Position numbers and translations under genes: made by a program. Under the pieces are notes generated by a model, which was not told the DNA's origin, did not search any database, and worked only from the letters and a program-made list of their open reading frames with translations. A stretch of 64,000 nt of DNA, taken from Pseudoclavibacter helvolus (GTDB taxonomy: Bacteria > Actinomycetota > Actinomycetes > Actinomycetales > Microbacteriaceae). This document shows positions 30,842 to 39,791 of the stretch, piece by piece; position 1 is the stretch's first letter, and every line of letters begins with the position of its first letter. The stretch is from assembly GCF_014191305.1 (NCBI RefSeq), contig NZ_JACHWJ010000004.1:310001-374000 (forward strand), written 5' to 3'.

Positions 30842-30846
30842 AGGCC

Positions 30847-31386
30847 ATGCTTCACGACGCCCTGCTGAATGCCAATCCCGGTTTCCGACGGGCGCTCCGC
30901 TTCTACCAGGTGACGGCGTACGTGACCGGCATCCTGCTGCTCCTGCTCTGCGTGGAGATGTTCCTGAAGTACGTCTTCCACCTCGAGGTCGAGGCGTTCG
31001 GCCCGTTCGGGTTCATCGCGCTCGTGCAGGAAGGCACGACGACCGCACTCAACCTGAGCCTCTGGGTGCTCATCGTGCACGGCTGGTTCTATGTCGTGTA
31101 CCTCATCGCCTCCTACGTGCTGTGGCAGCAGATGCGCTGGCCGATTGTCTGGCTGATCGCGATGGCGGCTGGCGGCATCGTGCCGTTCCTGTCGTTCATC
31201 ACCGAGTGGTTCATGTCCCGCCGGGCGAAGCGCGACCTCGTGCTCCGCGAAGAGCAGCGACTCGCCGCGGACGGCGAGGAGCTGAAGCTCCGCGAGTTCG
31301 AGGCGAGCCTGAGCGAGTCGGAGCGCGAGCAGCTCGAGAGCGACGTACAGCAGTCGCTGGCCGAGCACGAGCGTCGCTCGAAGTAG
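30847..31386 (+). CDS. DUF3817-like integral membrane protein
   Basis: 179 aa. The N-terminal ~110 residues carry three membrane helices and the DUF3817 pattern ([56 protein letters not shown]). The C-terminal ~55 residues are charged and probably helical/coiled ([20 protein letters not shown]). It lies directly after the SURF1 gene and 52 bases before guaA. The function of this family is not known. Start ATG 30847; the frame is open upstream but only as a shadow of SURF1. Confidence 0.88.
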   Translation: MLHDALLNANPGFRRALRFYQVTAYVTGILLLLLCVEMFLKYVFHLEVEAFGPFGFIALVQEGTTTALNLSLWVLIVHGWFYVVYLIASYVLWQQMRWPIVWLIAMAAGGIVPFLSFITEWFMSRRAKRDLVLREEQRLAADGEELKLREFEASLSESEREQLESDVQQSLAEHERRSK

Positions 31387-31438
31387 CGCATCACCCCAAC
31401 TTTCCAGCAGCATTCTCCGCACCACCCGAAAGGTGTCC

Positions 31439-33046
31439 ATGGCAACCACCGACCCGCAGGCCGTAGCTCCCGAGCAGTCGACAGATCAGCGCCCCGTGCT
31501 CGTCGTCGATTTCGGCGCACAGTACGCGCAGCTCATCGCTCGCCGCGTTCGCGAGGCGAGCGTCTACTCCGAGATCGTGCCGCACACGATCTCGGCCGAG
31601 GAAGTCGCCGGGAAGAACCCAGTCGGTATCATCCTGTCGGGTGGGCCGTCGAGCGTGTACGCCGAGGCGGCCCCGTCCCTCGACACCGGCATTCTCGAGC
31701 TCGGCGTTCCGACGCTTGGCATCTGCTACGGCTTCCAGGTCATGGCGACGCAACTCGGTGGCGAGGTCGCGAGGACGGGCCGCCGCGAGTACGGCTCCAC
31801 CGCCGTCAAGCTCGAGGCGGGCGAGTCGAGCCTGCTCGACGGCCAGCCAGGCGATCAGACGGTGTGGATGAGCCACGGCGATTACGTCGCCCGCGCGCCT
31901 GAGGGTTTCACGGTGCTTGCCACGACGGAGGACACGCCAGTGGCGGCGTTCCAGAACACCGAGCGTGGCCTGTACGGCGTCCAGTGGCACCCTGAGGTGC
32001 TGCACTCGGAGCACGGCCAGGCGCTCATCGAGGGCTTCCTGCACCGGGCCGCCGGCATCCCGAGCGACTGGACGCCCGCATCCGTCATCGACGAGCAGGT
32101 TGCGCGCATCCGCGAGCAGATCGGCGACGCGAAGGTCATCTGCGGCCTGTCCGGCGGTGTCGACTCCGCCGTCGCCGCGGCGCTCGTCTACAAGGCGGTG
32201 GGCGACCAGCTCACGTGCGTGTTCGTCGACCACGGCCTGCTCCGCCAGGACGAGCGGCGCCAGGTCGAGGAGGACTTCGTCGACGCGATTGGCGTGCGCC
32301 TCGTGACCGTGGATGCACGCGAGCAGTTCCTCACGGCGCTTGCGGGCATCACCGACCCGGAGGCCAAGCGCAAGACGATCGGCCGCGAGTTCATCCGCAG
32401 CTTCGAGCAGGCAGAGGTCGACCTGATCAAGGAGGCCCAGGAGTCGGGGGAGCGCATCCGCTTCCTCGTGCAAGGCACCCTCTACCCTGACGTCGTCGAG
32501 TCAGGTGGCGGCACCGGTACGGCGAACATCAAGAGCCACCACAACGTCGGTGGACTTCCGGAGGACATGCAGTTCGAGCTCGTCGAGCCGCTGCGCACGC
32601 TCTTCAAGGATGAGGTCCGCGCCGTCGGTCGCGAGCTCGGTGTGCCAGAGCCTATCGTGGCCCGTCAGCCGTTCCCCGGCCCTGGCCTCGGCATCCGGAT
32701 CATCGGCGAGGTCACCCAGGAGCGCCTCGACTTGCTCCGCGAGGCCGACGCCATCGTGCGCCAGGAGCTGACCGCTGCTGGCCTCGACACCGAGATCTGG
32801 CAGTGCCCGGTTGTGCTGCTCGCCGACGTGCGTTCGGTGGGTGTGCAGGGCGACGGCCGCACGTATGGTCACCCGATCGTGCTGCGCCCGGTCTCGAGCG
32901 AAGACGCCATGACGGCAGACTGGACGCGCTTGCCGTACGACCTGCTCGCCCGTATCTCGAACCGCATCACGAACGAAGTTGATGACGTGAACCGCGTGGT
33001 GCTCGACGTGACGTCGAAGCCGCCGGGAACCATCGAGTGGGAGTAG
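31439..33046 (+). CDS. guaA: GMP synthase (glutamine-hydrolyzing)
   Basis: GuaA aminates XMP to GMP with ATP and glutamine. 535 aa. The class I glutaminase domain (about 20-205) has the nucleophile C96 in LGICYGFQ and the histidine in [12 protein letters not shown]. The ATP-pyrophosphatase domain begins at [13 protein letters not shown] (about 240) and the dimerisation domain ends [11 protein letters not shown]. The ATG at 31439 lies six bases after GAAAGG; a GTG at 31433 is inside that Shine-Dalgarno. A perfect hairpin terminates it. Confidence 0.97.
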   Translation: MATTDPQAVAPEQSTDQRPVLVVDFGAQYAQLIARRVREASVYSEIVPHTISAEEVAGKNPVGIILSGGPSSVYAEAAPSLDTGILELGVPTLGICYGFQVMATQLGGEVARTGRREYGSTAVKLEAGESSLLDGQPGDQTVWMSHGDYVARAPEGFTVLATTEDTPVAAFQNTERGLYGVQWHPEVLHSEHGQALIEGFLHRAAGIPSDWTPASVIDEQVARIREQIGDAKVICGLSGGVDSAVAAALVYKAVGDQLTCVFVDHGLLRQDERRQVEEDFVDAIGVRLVTVDAREQFLTALAGITDPEAKRKTIGREFIRSFEQAEVDLIKEAQESGERIRFLVQGTLYPDVVESGGGTGTANIKSHHNVGGLPEDMQFELVEPLRTLFKDEVRAVGRELGVPEPIVARQPFPGPGLGIRIIGEVTQERLDLLREADAIVRQELTAAGLDTEIWQCPVVLLADVRSVGVQGDGRTYGHPIVLRPVSSEDAMTADWTRLPYDLLARISNRITNEVDDVNRVVLDVTSKPPGTIEWE

Positions 33047-33065
33047 CGCTCAGCGAGTGCTGATT

Positions 33066-33098
33066 CGAACGGGGATGCACGATGTGCATCCCCGTTCG
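33066..33098 (+). terminator. Perfect 15-bp terminator hairpin after guaA
   Basis: cgaacggggatgcac (33066-33080) pairs exactly with gtgcatccccgttcg (33084-33098) around a 3-base loop. It marks the end of the core operon and the left edge of the accessory block. Confidence 0.88.
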
Positions 33099-33394
33099 TG
33101 CATTCTGTGCCAAACAACGTGAAATCTGCGCAGAGTCGTTGAGGGGTTCGGGCGGTCCCCGAACTTGCTTCGGTTGGCTCCGTGCCGCTGGCGGGCGGAG
33201 GCTGAAATGCTCCGGGCAAAAGTGCCCGGGCATAAATGCCTGGTAGTAGAGGTCAAAAACGGAGCAGGCGAAAGGTTTTCGGTTCTGAGAGTCGGGATTC
33301 CGGATTTCCGGATCGGGGATTTCCGGCGTCCGGAAGGACAAAAATCGCTGTTTGCCTGCCGAAAAGTGTCTAGTCAAGGTCGCTGGGTAGTGGC
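33099..33394 (+). promoter_or_regulatory. Long upstream region of the FHA gene with CCGGGCA motifs
   Basis: No gene is supported here; frames in it are broken or antisense. It contains ccgggca at 33212 and cccgggcat at 33225, partly palindromic (tgcccgggca), and a run of ttccgg repeats around 33300-33340. The composition is visibly less GC-rich than the flanking genes. CCGGGCAT also occurs twice in the promoter region of the opposing operon at 42153-42193, in the same orientation relative to transcription. A shared operator is possible. Confidence 0.4.
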
Positions 33395-34342
33395 ATGGTT
33401 GGGGTGTTCCAAGACTTGCAACTTCACCTCCCCGCTCAGAGAGTTCGCGACATGGCACCACGATTCCCCGCTGACCCGCTTCCCCAGGTACCCGCAGAGA
33501 CGGGACTGATTCCTGCCTTGCCCCGGGAAGACTCAACGTCTGGCCACCTCGTTGACCACGAACTGCTCCACGACGCCGCGAGCCAGCTCCTCGAGGTGAA
33601 TCCCGACCACGGCCTTTCCGTCGAGTATCAGGGGCAGTGGGTGGCTGTCATGCCCGGCGAGCGGATCGAGATCGGCCGGGACGCTGATATCCGTCTCGAC
33701 GCGAACCCGTTCCTGCACCGCAAGCTTCTTCGCATCGCGGCCAAGGATGGTCTCTGGTTCGTGTCGAACATCGGAACCCGCATGACGTTGAGTGTTGTCG
33801 ACGGGTCGGGGCGCGTTCAGGCGCGGCTTCTGCCTGGCGGACGCCTGCCTCTGGTCTTTGAGCGCACGAGCATCCACTTCTCGGCAGGTGAGCGCCAGTA
33901 CGAGGTGAAGGTGCACGCCGCCTCGCCGGTCTATATGGACCTCCCCGCTGGCGCCGGGATCGCCGCAGAATCGACCGGCCGAGAGCTCACGCACATCGCG
34001 CTGACGCCGGCTCAGCGTCTACTGCTGCTCGCCCTCTGCGAGTCGGTACTGCTCCGGGGAGAGAACGGCCTCGGTGACATTCCCACGAGTGCACGGGCGG
34101 CTGAACGGCTCGGCTGGACCGTCACGGCCTTCAACCGCAAGTTGGATAACGTCTGCGAGAAGCTCGACCGCATCGGCGTCGAGGGTCTGCGCGGCGGGGC
34201 ACGCTCCTACGCGACCAACCGGCGCGCACGCCTGGTCGACTACGCCGTGCGCAACAAGCTCGTCGGGGAAGACGAGCTGTACCTCCTGGATGTGGAACCG
34301 GAAGCTGGCTTCGAGGACCGGACGCTGCCGGTTCGTCGGTAG
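33395..34342 (+). CDS. FHA-domain protein with C-terminal helical domain
   Basis: 315 aa. Residues ~75-165 look like an FHA fold, a phosphothreonine-binding module (VMPGERIEIGRDADIRL, then NPFLHRKLLRI with the conserved His, and WFVSNIGTRM matching the N.G block). Residues ~195-290 are helical, with a segment (LGDIPTSARAAERLGWTVTA) that could be a winged helix-turn-helix. The start is uncertain: ATG 33395 or ATG 33452 (MAPRFPADPL); neither has a good Shine-Dalgarno. It faces the accessory minus-strand run and may sense phosphorylation for it, which is inference. No kinase is seen nearby. Confidence 0.75.
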   Translation: MVGVFQDLQLHLPAQRVRDMAPRFPADPLPQVPAETGLIPALPREDSTSGHLVDHELLHDAASQLLEVNPDHGLSVEYQGQWVAVMPGERIEIGRDADIRLDANPFLHRKLLRIAAKDGLWFVSNIGTRMTLSVVDGSGRVQARLLPGGRLPLVFERTSIHFSAGERQYEVKVHAASPVYMDLPAGAGIAAESTGRELTHIALTPAQRLLLLALCESVLLRGENGLGDIPTSARAAERLGWTVTAFNRKLDNVCEKLDRIGVEGLRGGARSYATNRRARLVDYAVRNKLVGEDELYLLDVEPEAGFEDRTLPVRR

Positions 34343-34383
34343 GGCACCTGAGCGAGTGTCGCGACGCGACTCTCCCGTCGGTC

Positions 34384-35236
34384 TCAGACTGACGGCGGCC
34401 AGAGTCGCCTGAGCAGCACTCGAGCCAGCACGTAGGAGATCACGAAGAGGATCAGGACGATGACGCCGTCGCAAGAAGCTCCTCCGCACCGTGTCCCTTC
34501 TGTGCTCTCGACGAACAGCAGCGAGGCGAACAGAGCGAGCCCGCCGAGCGCTGTCACAAGTTGGGGGGACAACAACAAGGCCGATGATGGTCGCGAGCCC
34601 GCCGAGGACGCCCAGCCAGACAGCCTCTGGCCCGATCTCGGACCACGACATTCCGAGCGGGGTCCAGAAGAATCGAAGAATCTCGAGGCCAGCGTAGGCT
34701 GCTAGGAAGCCCCGGAAACCGCTCAGCGCGGTGCCGTTCCCGTTGGAGTTGAGGCCGAATCTCAGGTTCACGGCGACGGACGCGAGGGCGACGAGGCCCA
34801 GGACCACCATCACGGTGATGGCCAGTGCCTGCTCGCGTGGGTCGCGGCACGAGAGAGAGCTTGCGCTGAACTGGATGAAGGCCGGAACGATCGCGACGAG
34901 CCCCACGAGGCCTTCCACAGTGGCACGGACGCGAGTGTTGATGCGGCTGAGGACGCTGCTCCGGAACACGAAGGCGTAGAAGCAGCCGAGGCAAGCAGCG
35001 GCGAGGAGCGACAGCGTCGTCCAGCCGAAGCTCGTGAAGATCGTCAGCACTGCCGCGCTCGTCGTTATTCCGCTCAGGAATGTGAAGAGGTTGGATTCGA
35101 GCAGCGAGTCGTCCGAGTAACGCTGGGCGAGGAGGCTTCGCGTTCCCGACTTTTCCTTGAGCACTCCTCTGAAGAGCAGCCAGTAGATGCCGCCCAGTGC
35201 AAGAAGCACGACGACGATGCCGAGGCCTTCACCCAT
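34384..35236 (-). pseudogene. Multi-pass membrane protein, probable frameshift in a C6 tract
   Basis: From ATG 35236 the product (MGEGLGIVVVLLALGGIYWL...) has about five hydrophobic helices, then at 34563-34568 (six G on the plus strand) the frame runs into hydrophilic sequence antisense to the FHA gene. One base fewer in that tract gives VVVPQLVTALGGLALFASLL and two more helices, ending RRLWPPSV at 34384, for about 283 aa. So either the gene is broken or the base call is wrong. Family unknown. It is last in the minus-strand accessory run, 38 bases before VanY's end-proximal neighbour region. Confidence 0.65.
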
Positions 35237-35274
35237 GATCAGCCCGGATGCTCACCGACAACCGCAAGTCGGCC

Positions 35275-36159
35275 CTAGACATAATTCGGTGCGGCAGGGA
35301 GAGCGAAGAACTCCTCGAGCGTCGCTGCGGGGCTCGCGTGGTAGGCGGCAGCCGCATCCACGCCGATGTAGCGGTAGTGCCAGGGTTCGAACTCGAAACC
35401 TGTGATGTGCGTCATGCCGGAGGGGTATCGGAGCACGAAGCCGGACTGCCATGCGTTCTCGGCGAGCCACTGGCCCGCCGGGATCTGTGACATGCAGTTG
35501 TCCTCGATGCCGCAGCGGCCTTCGCTGTCGACGATGTCCATGACGAGGCCAGTCTGGTGCTCACTGTGGCCGGGGCGCGCGCTCGTGAGGTCGGCGCCGT
35601 CCTGGCCAAGCGAAGACACGTATCCGCCGTACGTGCTCACCTGCGTGTCGTACGAGCGGTAGCCGCTCACACTCGAGAGCCCGTGGCCCGCGGCTTCCGC
35701 AGCGTCGTACAGTCGTCCGAGTGCTTCGGCCGCGTCTGCACGCATGAGCTCACCGCCTCGTGCCGCTACGAGATCGGCAGGGACATAGCTGGACCCTCCC
35801 GCGAGGGGTCTCGCCTTGTTCACGATGACGGTTGTGGAAGCTGCGCTATCGATGTCGAAGGAGCCAACGGCAGCGACGGGCGCGGGGATGGCTGGAGCGG
35901 CAGGAGTGGGTTCGGCGGCAGGCGGAACCACAGCGGCGTCCACGGCGGTCGGCGAGGGGGCAGCGGCACCAGTCACCTGCGGAGAATCTGCTTCTCCCGC
36001 GACCGGCTGTTTGTCAGGCTCACCGGCGCGGAGCAATCCGAAAGCGACCGTGCCTCCGAGCGCAAGGAGAAACACCAGGCTGGCACCGACGACCAGAATC
36101 AGGCGACGTCGACGAACGGCTGCGGATACACGGGGCCGGACACGAGCGTGGGCCGGCAT
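35275..36159 (-). CDS. VanY/M15-family D-alanyl-D-alanine carboxypeptidase
   Basis: 294 aa with an N-terminal signal-anchor helix (about 20-43), a Pro/Ala-rich linker (50-100) and an M15B peptidase domain (about 105-290). Zinc ligands H201 and D208 (GHSEHQTGLVMDIV) and H261 with catalytic E258 (FEPWHYRYIG) are present, as is SSVSGYRSYDTQ. Such enzymes trim the terminal D-Ala from peptidoglycan stems outside the membrane. ATG 36159 overlaps the upstream stop (TAATG), so it is coupled to the zinc-ribbon/DUF6636-like gene. No van resistance genes are nearby, so resistance is not implied. Confidence 0.88.
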   Translation of the reverse strand: MPAHARVRPRVSAAVRRRRLILVVGASLVFLLALGGTVAFGLLRAGEPDKQPVAGEADSPQVTGAAAPSPTAVDAAVVPPAAEPTPAAPAIPAPVAAVGSFDIDSAASTTVIVNKARPLAGGSSYVPADLVAARGGELMRADAAEALGRLYDAAEAAGHGLSSVSGYRSYDTQVSTYGGYVSSLGQDGADLTSARPGHSEHQTGLVMDIVDSEGRCGIEDNCMSQIPAGQWLAENAWQSGFVLRYPSGMTHITGFEFEPWHYRYIGVDAAAAYHASPAATLEEFFALPAAPNYV

Positions 36160-37067
36160 TAGAAGGTGCTCACGCCGGCGTCGTACTCCATGCGGAAGCC
36201 AGCCTCGTTCGCGTTGAGGCACGTGATGCCTGTCGTGTAGCTGATCGTGCAGGTCACTCCCGCGTGCGTGTAGGGGGTGTCATAGCGCAGTGTCTCCCCG
36301 CCCTTGATATTCTCCGCGAGGCAAGGGTAGGTCGTGCCCTTTCCGGTGAGCCCGATCACCATGCCGCTCGCCCCTGCCTTGCAAGCGGCAGCGGGGAGGG
36401 CGTAGTTCACGCTTGTCTGCTGGCAGATCACGCCGGGTGAGGCATTGTCGACCATGTGATACCGGCAGACGATGTTGCCTGACTCGCTACGAATTGTCAC
36501 CGACTGGACGCTCTGGTTCTGTGGTGCGGGCTGCGGCACGACCGGTGCCTGCGTGGCAGGGGCAGCTTCGGTGGGGATGGCCGGAGCCGCGATGGGCGCC
36601 AGGTCGCTCTGCGCTTCGGCCGGCGCTGCCGCTTCAGTCGTCTGCGCCTGCCCGGCGGGCGCCACAGCGACGCTCGGTTCGCTGTTCTGGTTCAGGAAGA
36701 AGGCGCCGACCCCGATTCCCGCGACAACGAGGAGGACAGCGGCAAGGGCCGAGGCGACGCCGATGACTACTGCCCGATTCGTGTTCGCGCCTGCACGTGC
36801 GGGGGCTGGTGCCGGCGCCTGGGGCATTTGGCCGGCGGCCGGAAGAGAAGACGGGGTCACGTAGCCTGCTGGCAGCGGAGAGAGGCTCGGCGCAGCCGGA
36901 TGAGCCGGCGGCTGAGGCGCCCCGATGATCGGCCCGGTCGTGTGCAGCCCCTCCGCGGACGTCTGCTGGACGCGGGCCCCGCAGCTCGCGCAGAACAGCG
37001 ATTCGTCTTTCAGTGGGTTGCCGCATTCGGTGCACGCGGCACCGTGGTGATCTGACACGATCGTCAC
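36159..37067 (-). CDS. Zinc-ribbon, single-pass membrane protein with DUF6636-like domain
   Basis: 302 aa in three parts. A cytoplasmic zinc ribbon has C12, C15, C26 and C29 (CTECGNPL, FCASCG). After a Pro-rich linker comes one membrane helix (99-125). After an Ala/Pro-rich stalk, the extracytoplasmic domain (about 190-302) has six cysteines and the pattern SESGNIVCRYHM...GVICQQ...TCTISYTTGITCLN, like DUF6636. Start is GTG 37067 after an AGAGAGG Shine-Dalgarno. It is coupled to the VanY gene. It could link a cytoplasmic signal to the envelope; function unknown. Confidence 0.82.
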   Translation of the reverse strand: MTIVSDHHGAACTECGNPLKDESLFCASCGARVQQTSAEGLHTTGPIIGAPQPPAHPAAPSLSPLPAGYVTPSSLPAAGQMPQAPAPAPARAGANTNRAVVIGVASALAAVLLVVAGIGVGAFFLNQNSEPSVAVAPAGQAQTTEAAAPAEAQSDLAPIAAPAIPTEAAPATQAPVVPQPAPQNQSVQSVTIRSESGNIVCRYHMVDNASPGVICQQTSVNYALPAAACKAGASGMVIGLTGKGTTYPCLAENIKGGETLRYDTPYTHAGVTCTISYTTGITCLNANEAGFRMEYDAGVSTF

Positions 37068-37143
37068 CTCTCTGACTCTCTGAATATGTGGTGCTGAAGG
37101 ATTGCAGGGCGGATGGGTTTCGTGGGCGTCAGCAGCATCAAGA

Positions 37144-38706
37144 TCACACGCCCGTCATGACGATTCGACGCGCGCTCGGCGCCGCGAAGCCCGTCTCATC
37201 GGATCGTTCATCCGCACCGGCGGGTACGGCCCGCTCCATGCCCCACGAGCGGATCGCCGCCACCTCCTCCGGGTTGGTGCGGCTGAACGGCATGACGTTG
37301 GCGAAAACCCGCTCCACGTAGGCAGAGTCTGGGAGGCCGACGGCACCTGCCAAGAAGTTGTCGGTCGCGATGTCGTGCACTGCCGCCTCGATGTCAGACC
37401 CGGAGAAGCCGCGAGTCAGCTCCACGAGCCTCGCGGACAACGACGCGTCCGGGAGCGAAGCGAGGTACTTCTGCGTGTACAGCTCGACGATCTCGCGGCG
37501 CTCGTCGTCCGTCGGTAGGTCGACGAAGAAGATCTCGTCGAAGCGGCCCTTGCGCAGCATTTCGGGCGGCAAGGAAGTCACATCGTTGGCCGTCGCCACG
37601 AGGAACACCTTTGAGGTGTTCTCCTGCAGCCAGTACAGGAACTGCCCAACCAGGCGCCGCGTGATACCGGAATCACCGTCGCCGGACGCGAACCCCTTCT
37701 CGATCTCATCCACCCACAGCACGCACGGAGACACCCGCTCGGCCGCTTCCAGAGCCTCTCGGAGTTGGCCTTCTGATTGCCCGACATACATGCCGAGCCC
37801 TGATCCCATGTCGAGTCGATAGAGCGGAAGCTGCCACTCCGACGCGATGGCCTTCGCAGAGAGCGACTTGCCGCATCCAGGGACACCAACGAGCAGGACG
37901 CCCTTGGGCGGATGGAGCGGCGTCGACGTGAGGTCTGCTCGGATGAGCTCCTTCTTTCTGCCCAGCCACGTGCGCAAGTTCGTCAGGCCTCCGACCTGGT
38001 AGTCGCCCGGCTTCAGGTTCACGCTCTCAATGCCGTTCAGGTCGCCAAAGACCTGCTCCTTGAACTTCGAGAGCTCGACGATGTCCTCGTTGTGCACGCT
38101 GCCTTTGGCAAGCAGCGTCGTGATGGCGTTGACGGCCTCCGTCTGAGTAACCCCGACCAGGATCTCTGACGCGCGGCGAATCTCGTCGGGCCCCCACTCG
38201 ATCGGCATGAGCGAACGGTGGTCGTCGGCGAGGTCGTTGATCACGTCGGCAAGTTCATCGACGTCGGGAAGATCGAGCGTGACGGTCATGCCGAGCCGCG
38301 AAAGCCCAGCCCAGATCGACGAAGACACGACGACGATGATGGAACCCTGCCTGGCCTCGGCGAGGCGCGCCATTTCGGCGAAATGACGTGAACTCGACGA
38401 CTCGGAATCGAGATCCTCGACATCCATGAAGATGAAGTTGCTGTGGTTGCGCGAGGTGAGCACGCTGGTTGCGTAGTCAAGCGCGCCTACAAGGGAACGG
38501 TCGTCCGAGATCGGCGACGGACTGCCGAGCTCGTGGAGGCCCGTTGTTCGTGAGTGAGTGAAGAACGCCATCGAGCGCATTTGGCTCGCTGCATGATTCA
38601 GCACGTCCATCGCCCGTCCTCGTTCGATCGACCGAACCGCGATGAAAGGCACCCTCGCCTTGATGTAGCGGAGGAGAATTTCGCTGGTCTCCAGTTGATT
38701 TGGCAT
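37144..38706 (-). CDS. Ycf46-like AAA+ ATPase
   Basis: 520 aa. Residues 1-190 match the Ycf46 N-terminal region (LLRYIKARVPFIAVRS; then IIVVVSSSIWAGLSRLGM). Residues 235-470 are a AAA+ module: Walker A GVPGCGKS (K280), pore-type loop GMYVGQSEG, Walker B VLWVDEIEKG (D333, E334), sensor-1 ATAND and arginine finger region RKGRFDEIF. All key residues are intact, so it should hydrolyse ATP. Ycf46 relatives are widespread but poorly understood. It is the likely motor of the accessory locus and lies between two genes of unknown function. Confidence 0.88.
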   Translation of the reverse strand: MPNQLETSEILLRYIKARVPFIAVRSIERGRAMDVLNHAASQMRSMAFFTHSRTTGLHELGSPSPISDDRSLVGALDYATSVLTSRNHSNFIFMDVEDLDSESSSSRHFAEMARLAEARQGSIIVVVSSSIWAGLSRLGMTVTLDLPDVDELADVINDLADDHRSLMPIEWGPDEIRRASEILVGVTQTEAVNAITTLLAKGSVHNEDIVELSKFKEQVFGDLNGIESVNLKPGDYQVGGLTNLRTWLGRKKELIRADLTSTPLHPPKGVLLVGVPGCGKSLSAKAIASEWQLPLYRLDMGSGLGMYVGQSEGQLREALEAAERVSPCVLWVDEIEKGFASGDGDSGITRRLVGQFLYWLQENTSKVFLVATANDVTSLPPEMLRKGRFDEIFFVDLPTDDERREIVELYTQKYLASLPDASLSARLVELTRGFSGSDIEAAVHDIATDNFLAGAVGLPDSAYVERVFANVMPFSRTNPEEVAAIRSWGMERAVPAGADERSDETGFAAPSARRIVMTGV

Positions 38707-38757
38707 GCGTGGCTCTCTGCTCGTTCTGTCGTCGTGGGGGTGCCGGGTTTCGGGCCG

Positions 38758-39372
38758 TCAGTCGAGAAGTACGCGGCGCCGGGGTGCTCGCTCGGTGAAC
38801 TCCGGCGGTGGTCCGCCGCCGATGACTCGCGGTACGTCGGGTGAGGTGGAGGCGCTGGTGATTCCCTGTTGAGCAATGAACGCGCTCAGCGGGAAACCTG
38901 GCTGTATCAGCACAACGAAGCTGTGCTGCTTGACCAGCTGCAGGAGCCGCTCCTGAGCGCCATCAGCGCGCGCCGTCCCGTCGCGTGGGCGCACGACCTC
39001 GGTCTCGAGCGTGCGCTGAATGTCCTCGATGTCTCGCGCTGCGGAGTCCCAGAGCGCATGTGAAACTTCACGGGGAAGGGCCGGATGCTTGGCGAGCTCC
39101 AGGCGCCGAGCGAGGAGCACGCGCAAGCTCACGAGTGCTCTGGCGCGTCCGTGGTCATCGAGGGCGCTGCCCAAGTCTCGAGTCAGTTGCGCCTGCCAGG
39201 TGCGCATCATGGTTGCGATCGCCGTATGCAGGTGCCCGAGGAGCCTGCGGTACGTGTCGGGTGTGAACGAGTCCACAGTGAGAGCGGGGAGTCCACCAAG
39301 ATCGGCGGTCGGGTCGAGGGCCCAGCGACGCAGACCATGTACCCAGGCCTCGTAGGTGCTTGTCGAAGACAT
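38758..39372 (-). CDS. Unknown protein of the AAA+ accessory locus
   Basis: 204 aa, mostly helical and charged, starting ATG 39372 (MSSTSTYEAWVHGLRRWAL). There is a Leu/Arg-rich central region (LVSLRVLLARRLELAKHPAL) and a Pro-rich C-terminus (IGGGPPPEFTERAPRRRVLL). No membrane helix or signal peptide is seen. No family is recognised. It starts 12 bases after the restored stop of the zinc-ribbon gene and ends 51 bases before the AAA+ gene, so it is very likely cotranscribed with them. Confidence 0.7.
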   Translation of the reverse strand: MSSTSTYEAWVHGLRRWALDPTADLGGLPALTVDSFTPDTYRRLLGHLHTAIATMMRTWQAQLTRDLGSALDDHGRARALVSLRVLLARRLELAKHPALPREVSHALWDSAARDIEDIQRTLETEVVRPRDGTARADGAQERLLQLVKQHSFVVLIQPGFPLSAFIAQQGITSASTSPDVPRVIGGGPPPEFTERAPRRRVLLD

Positions 39373-39384
39373 GGCGCGAGCAGA

Positions 39385-39791
39385 TCAGGCGTGTGGGCGG
39401 CGGACGTTGAGCTCGCCGGGAGGCAGCGGCTCCCAGGCGGGAAGATCACCGGCCATCTTCCGCTCACGCGACAGCTTGGGTTTCCTCTCGCCGAGGGGAC
39501 GAGAGCTGCTCCATGTTCGTGAGACCGTCAAAGCATCGACACCTTGCACGGGCGTCGGTGGTTCGATCGGGCGCCGCCCGGCGCGTCGGATTATCTGTGA
39601 GGGCTGTGAGGGCTGTGGGAGCTGCGGAGGCTGTGGGGCTCCGTGGGCGGCACCGCCTCGTGTTCGGCTGTCCCCTCGAGGGGCATGGAGATTGACCTTG
39701 CAGGCATCAGCGGAGCGCCGCAGCGCATGCAGAACCTCGACCCGTCAGCTTCGAGCTGAGCTTGGCAATTGCCGCAGACGAGTGTTGTCAC
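39385..39791 (-). pseudogene. Zinc-ribbon protein, probable frameshift near 39635
   Basis: The GTG at 39791 overlaps the upstream stop (GTGA). The first ~50 residues hold a zinc ribbon (CGNCQAQLEADGSRFCMRCG). That frame ends early at 39591. The next frame reads on without a stop from 39745 to 39385 with a plausible tail (QPPQLPQPSQPSQIIRRAG, then GDLPAWEPLPPGELNVRRPHA). One extra base in the G4 tract at 39635-39638 would join them into about 135 aa. As written the product is 66 aa. Either a real mutation or a base-call error; see the matching case at 34563. Confidence 0.6.

Noticed and set aside
34019-35236. A 405-aa minus-strand frame covering the membrane protein and running through the FHA gene.
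   Set aside because: After about residue 230 it is hydrophilic and antisense to a well-formed FHA coding region. A one-base correction in a C6 tract gives a better, shorter protein that ends before the FHA gene.
35275-36159. Vancomycin resistance by VanY.
   Set aside because: Only a single M15 peptidase is present, without vanH/A/X or a two-component system; a cell-wall trimming role is enough to explain it.
39207-39467. An 86-aa minus-strand frame between the zinc-ribbon and 204-aa genes.
   Set aside because: It overlaps both in another frame and shows no conserved features; the frameshifted continuation of the zinc-ribbon gene explains the stretch better.
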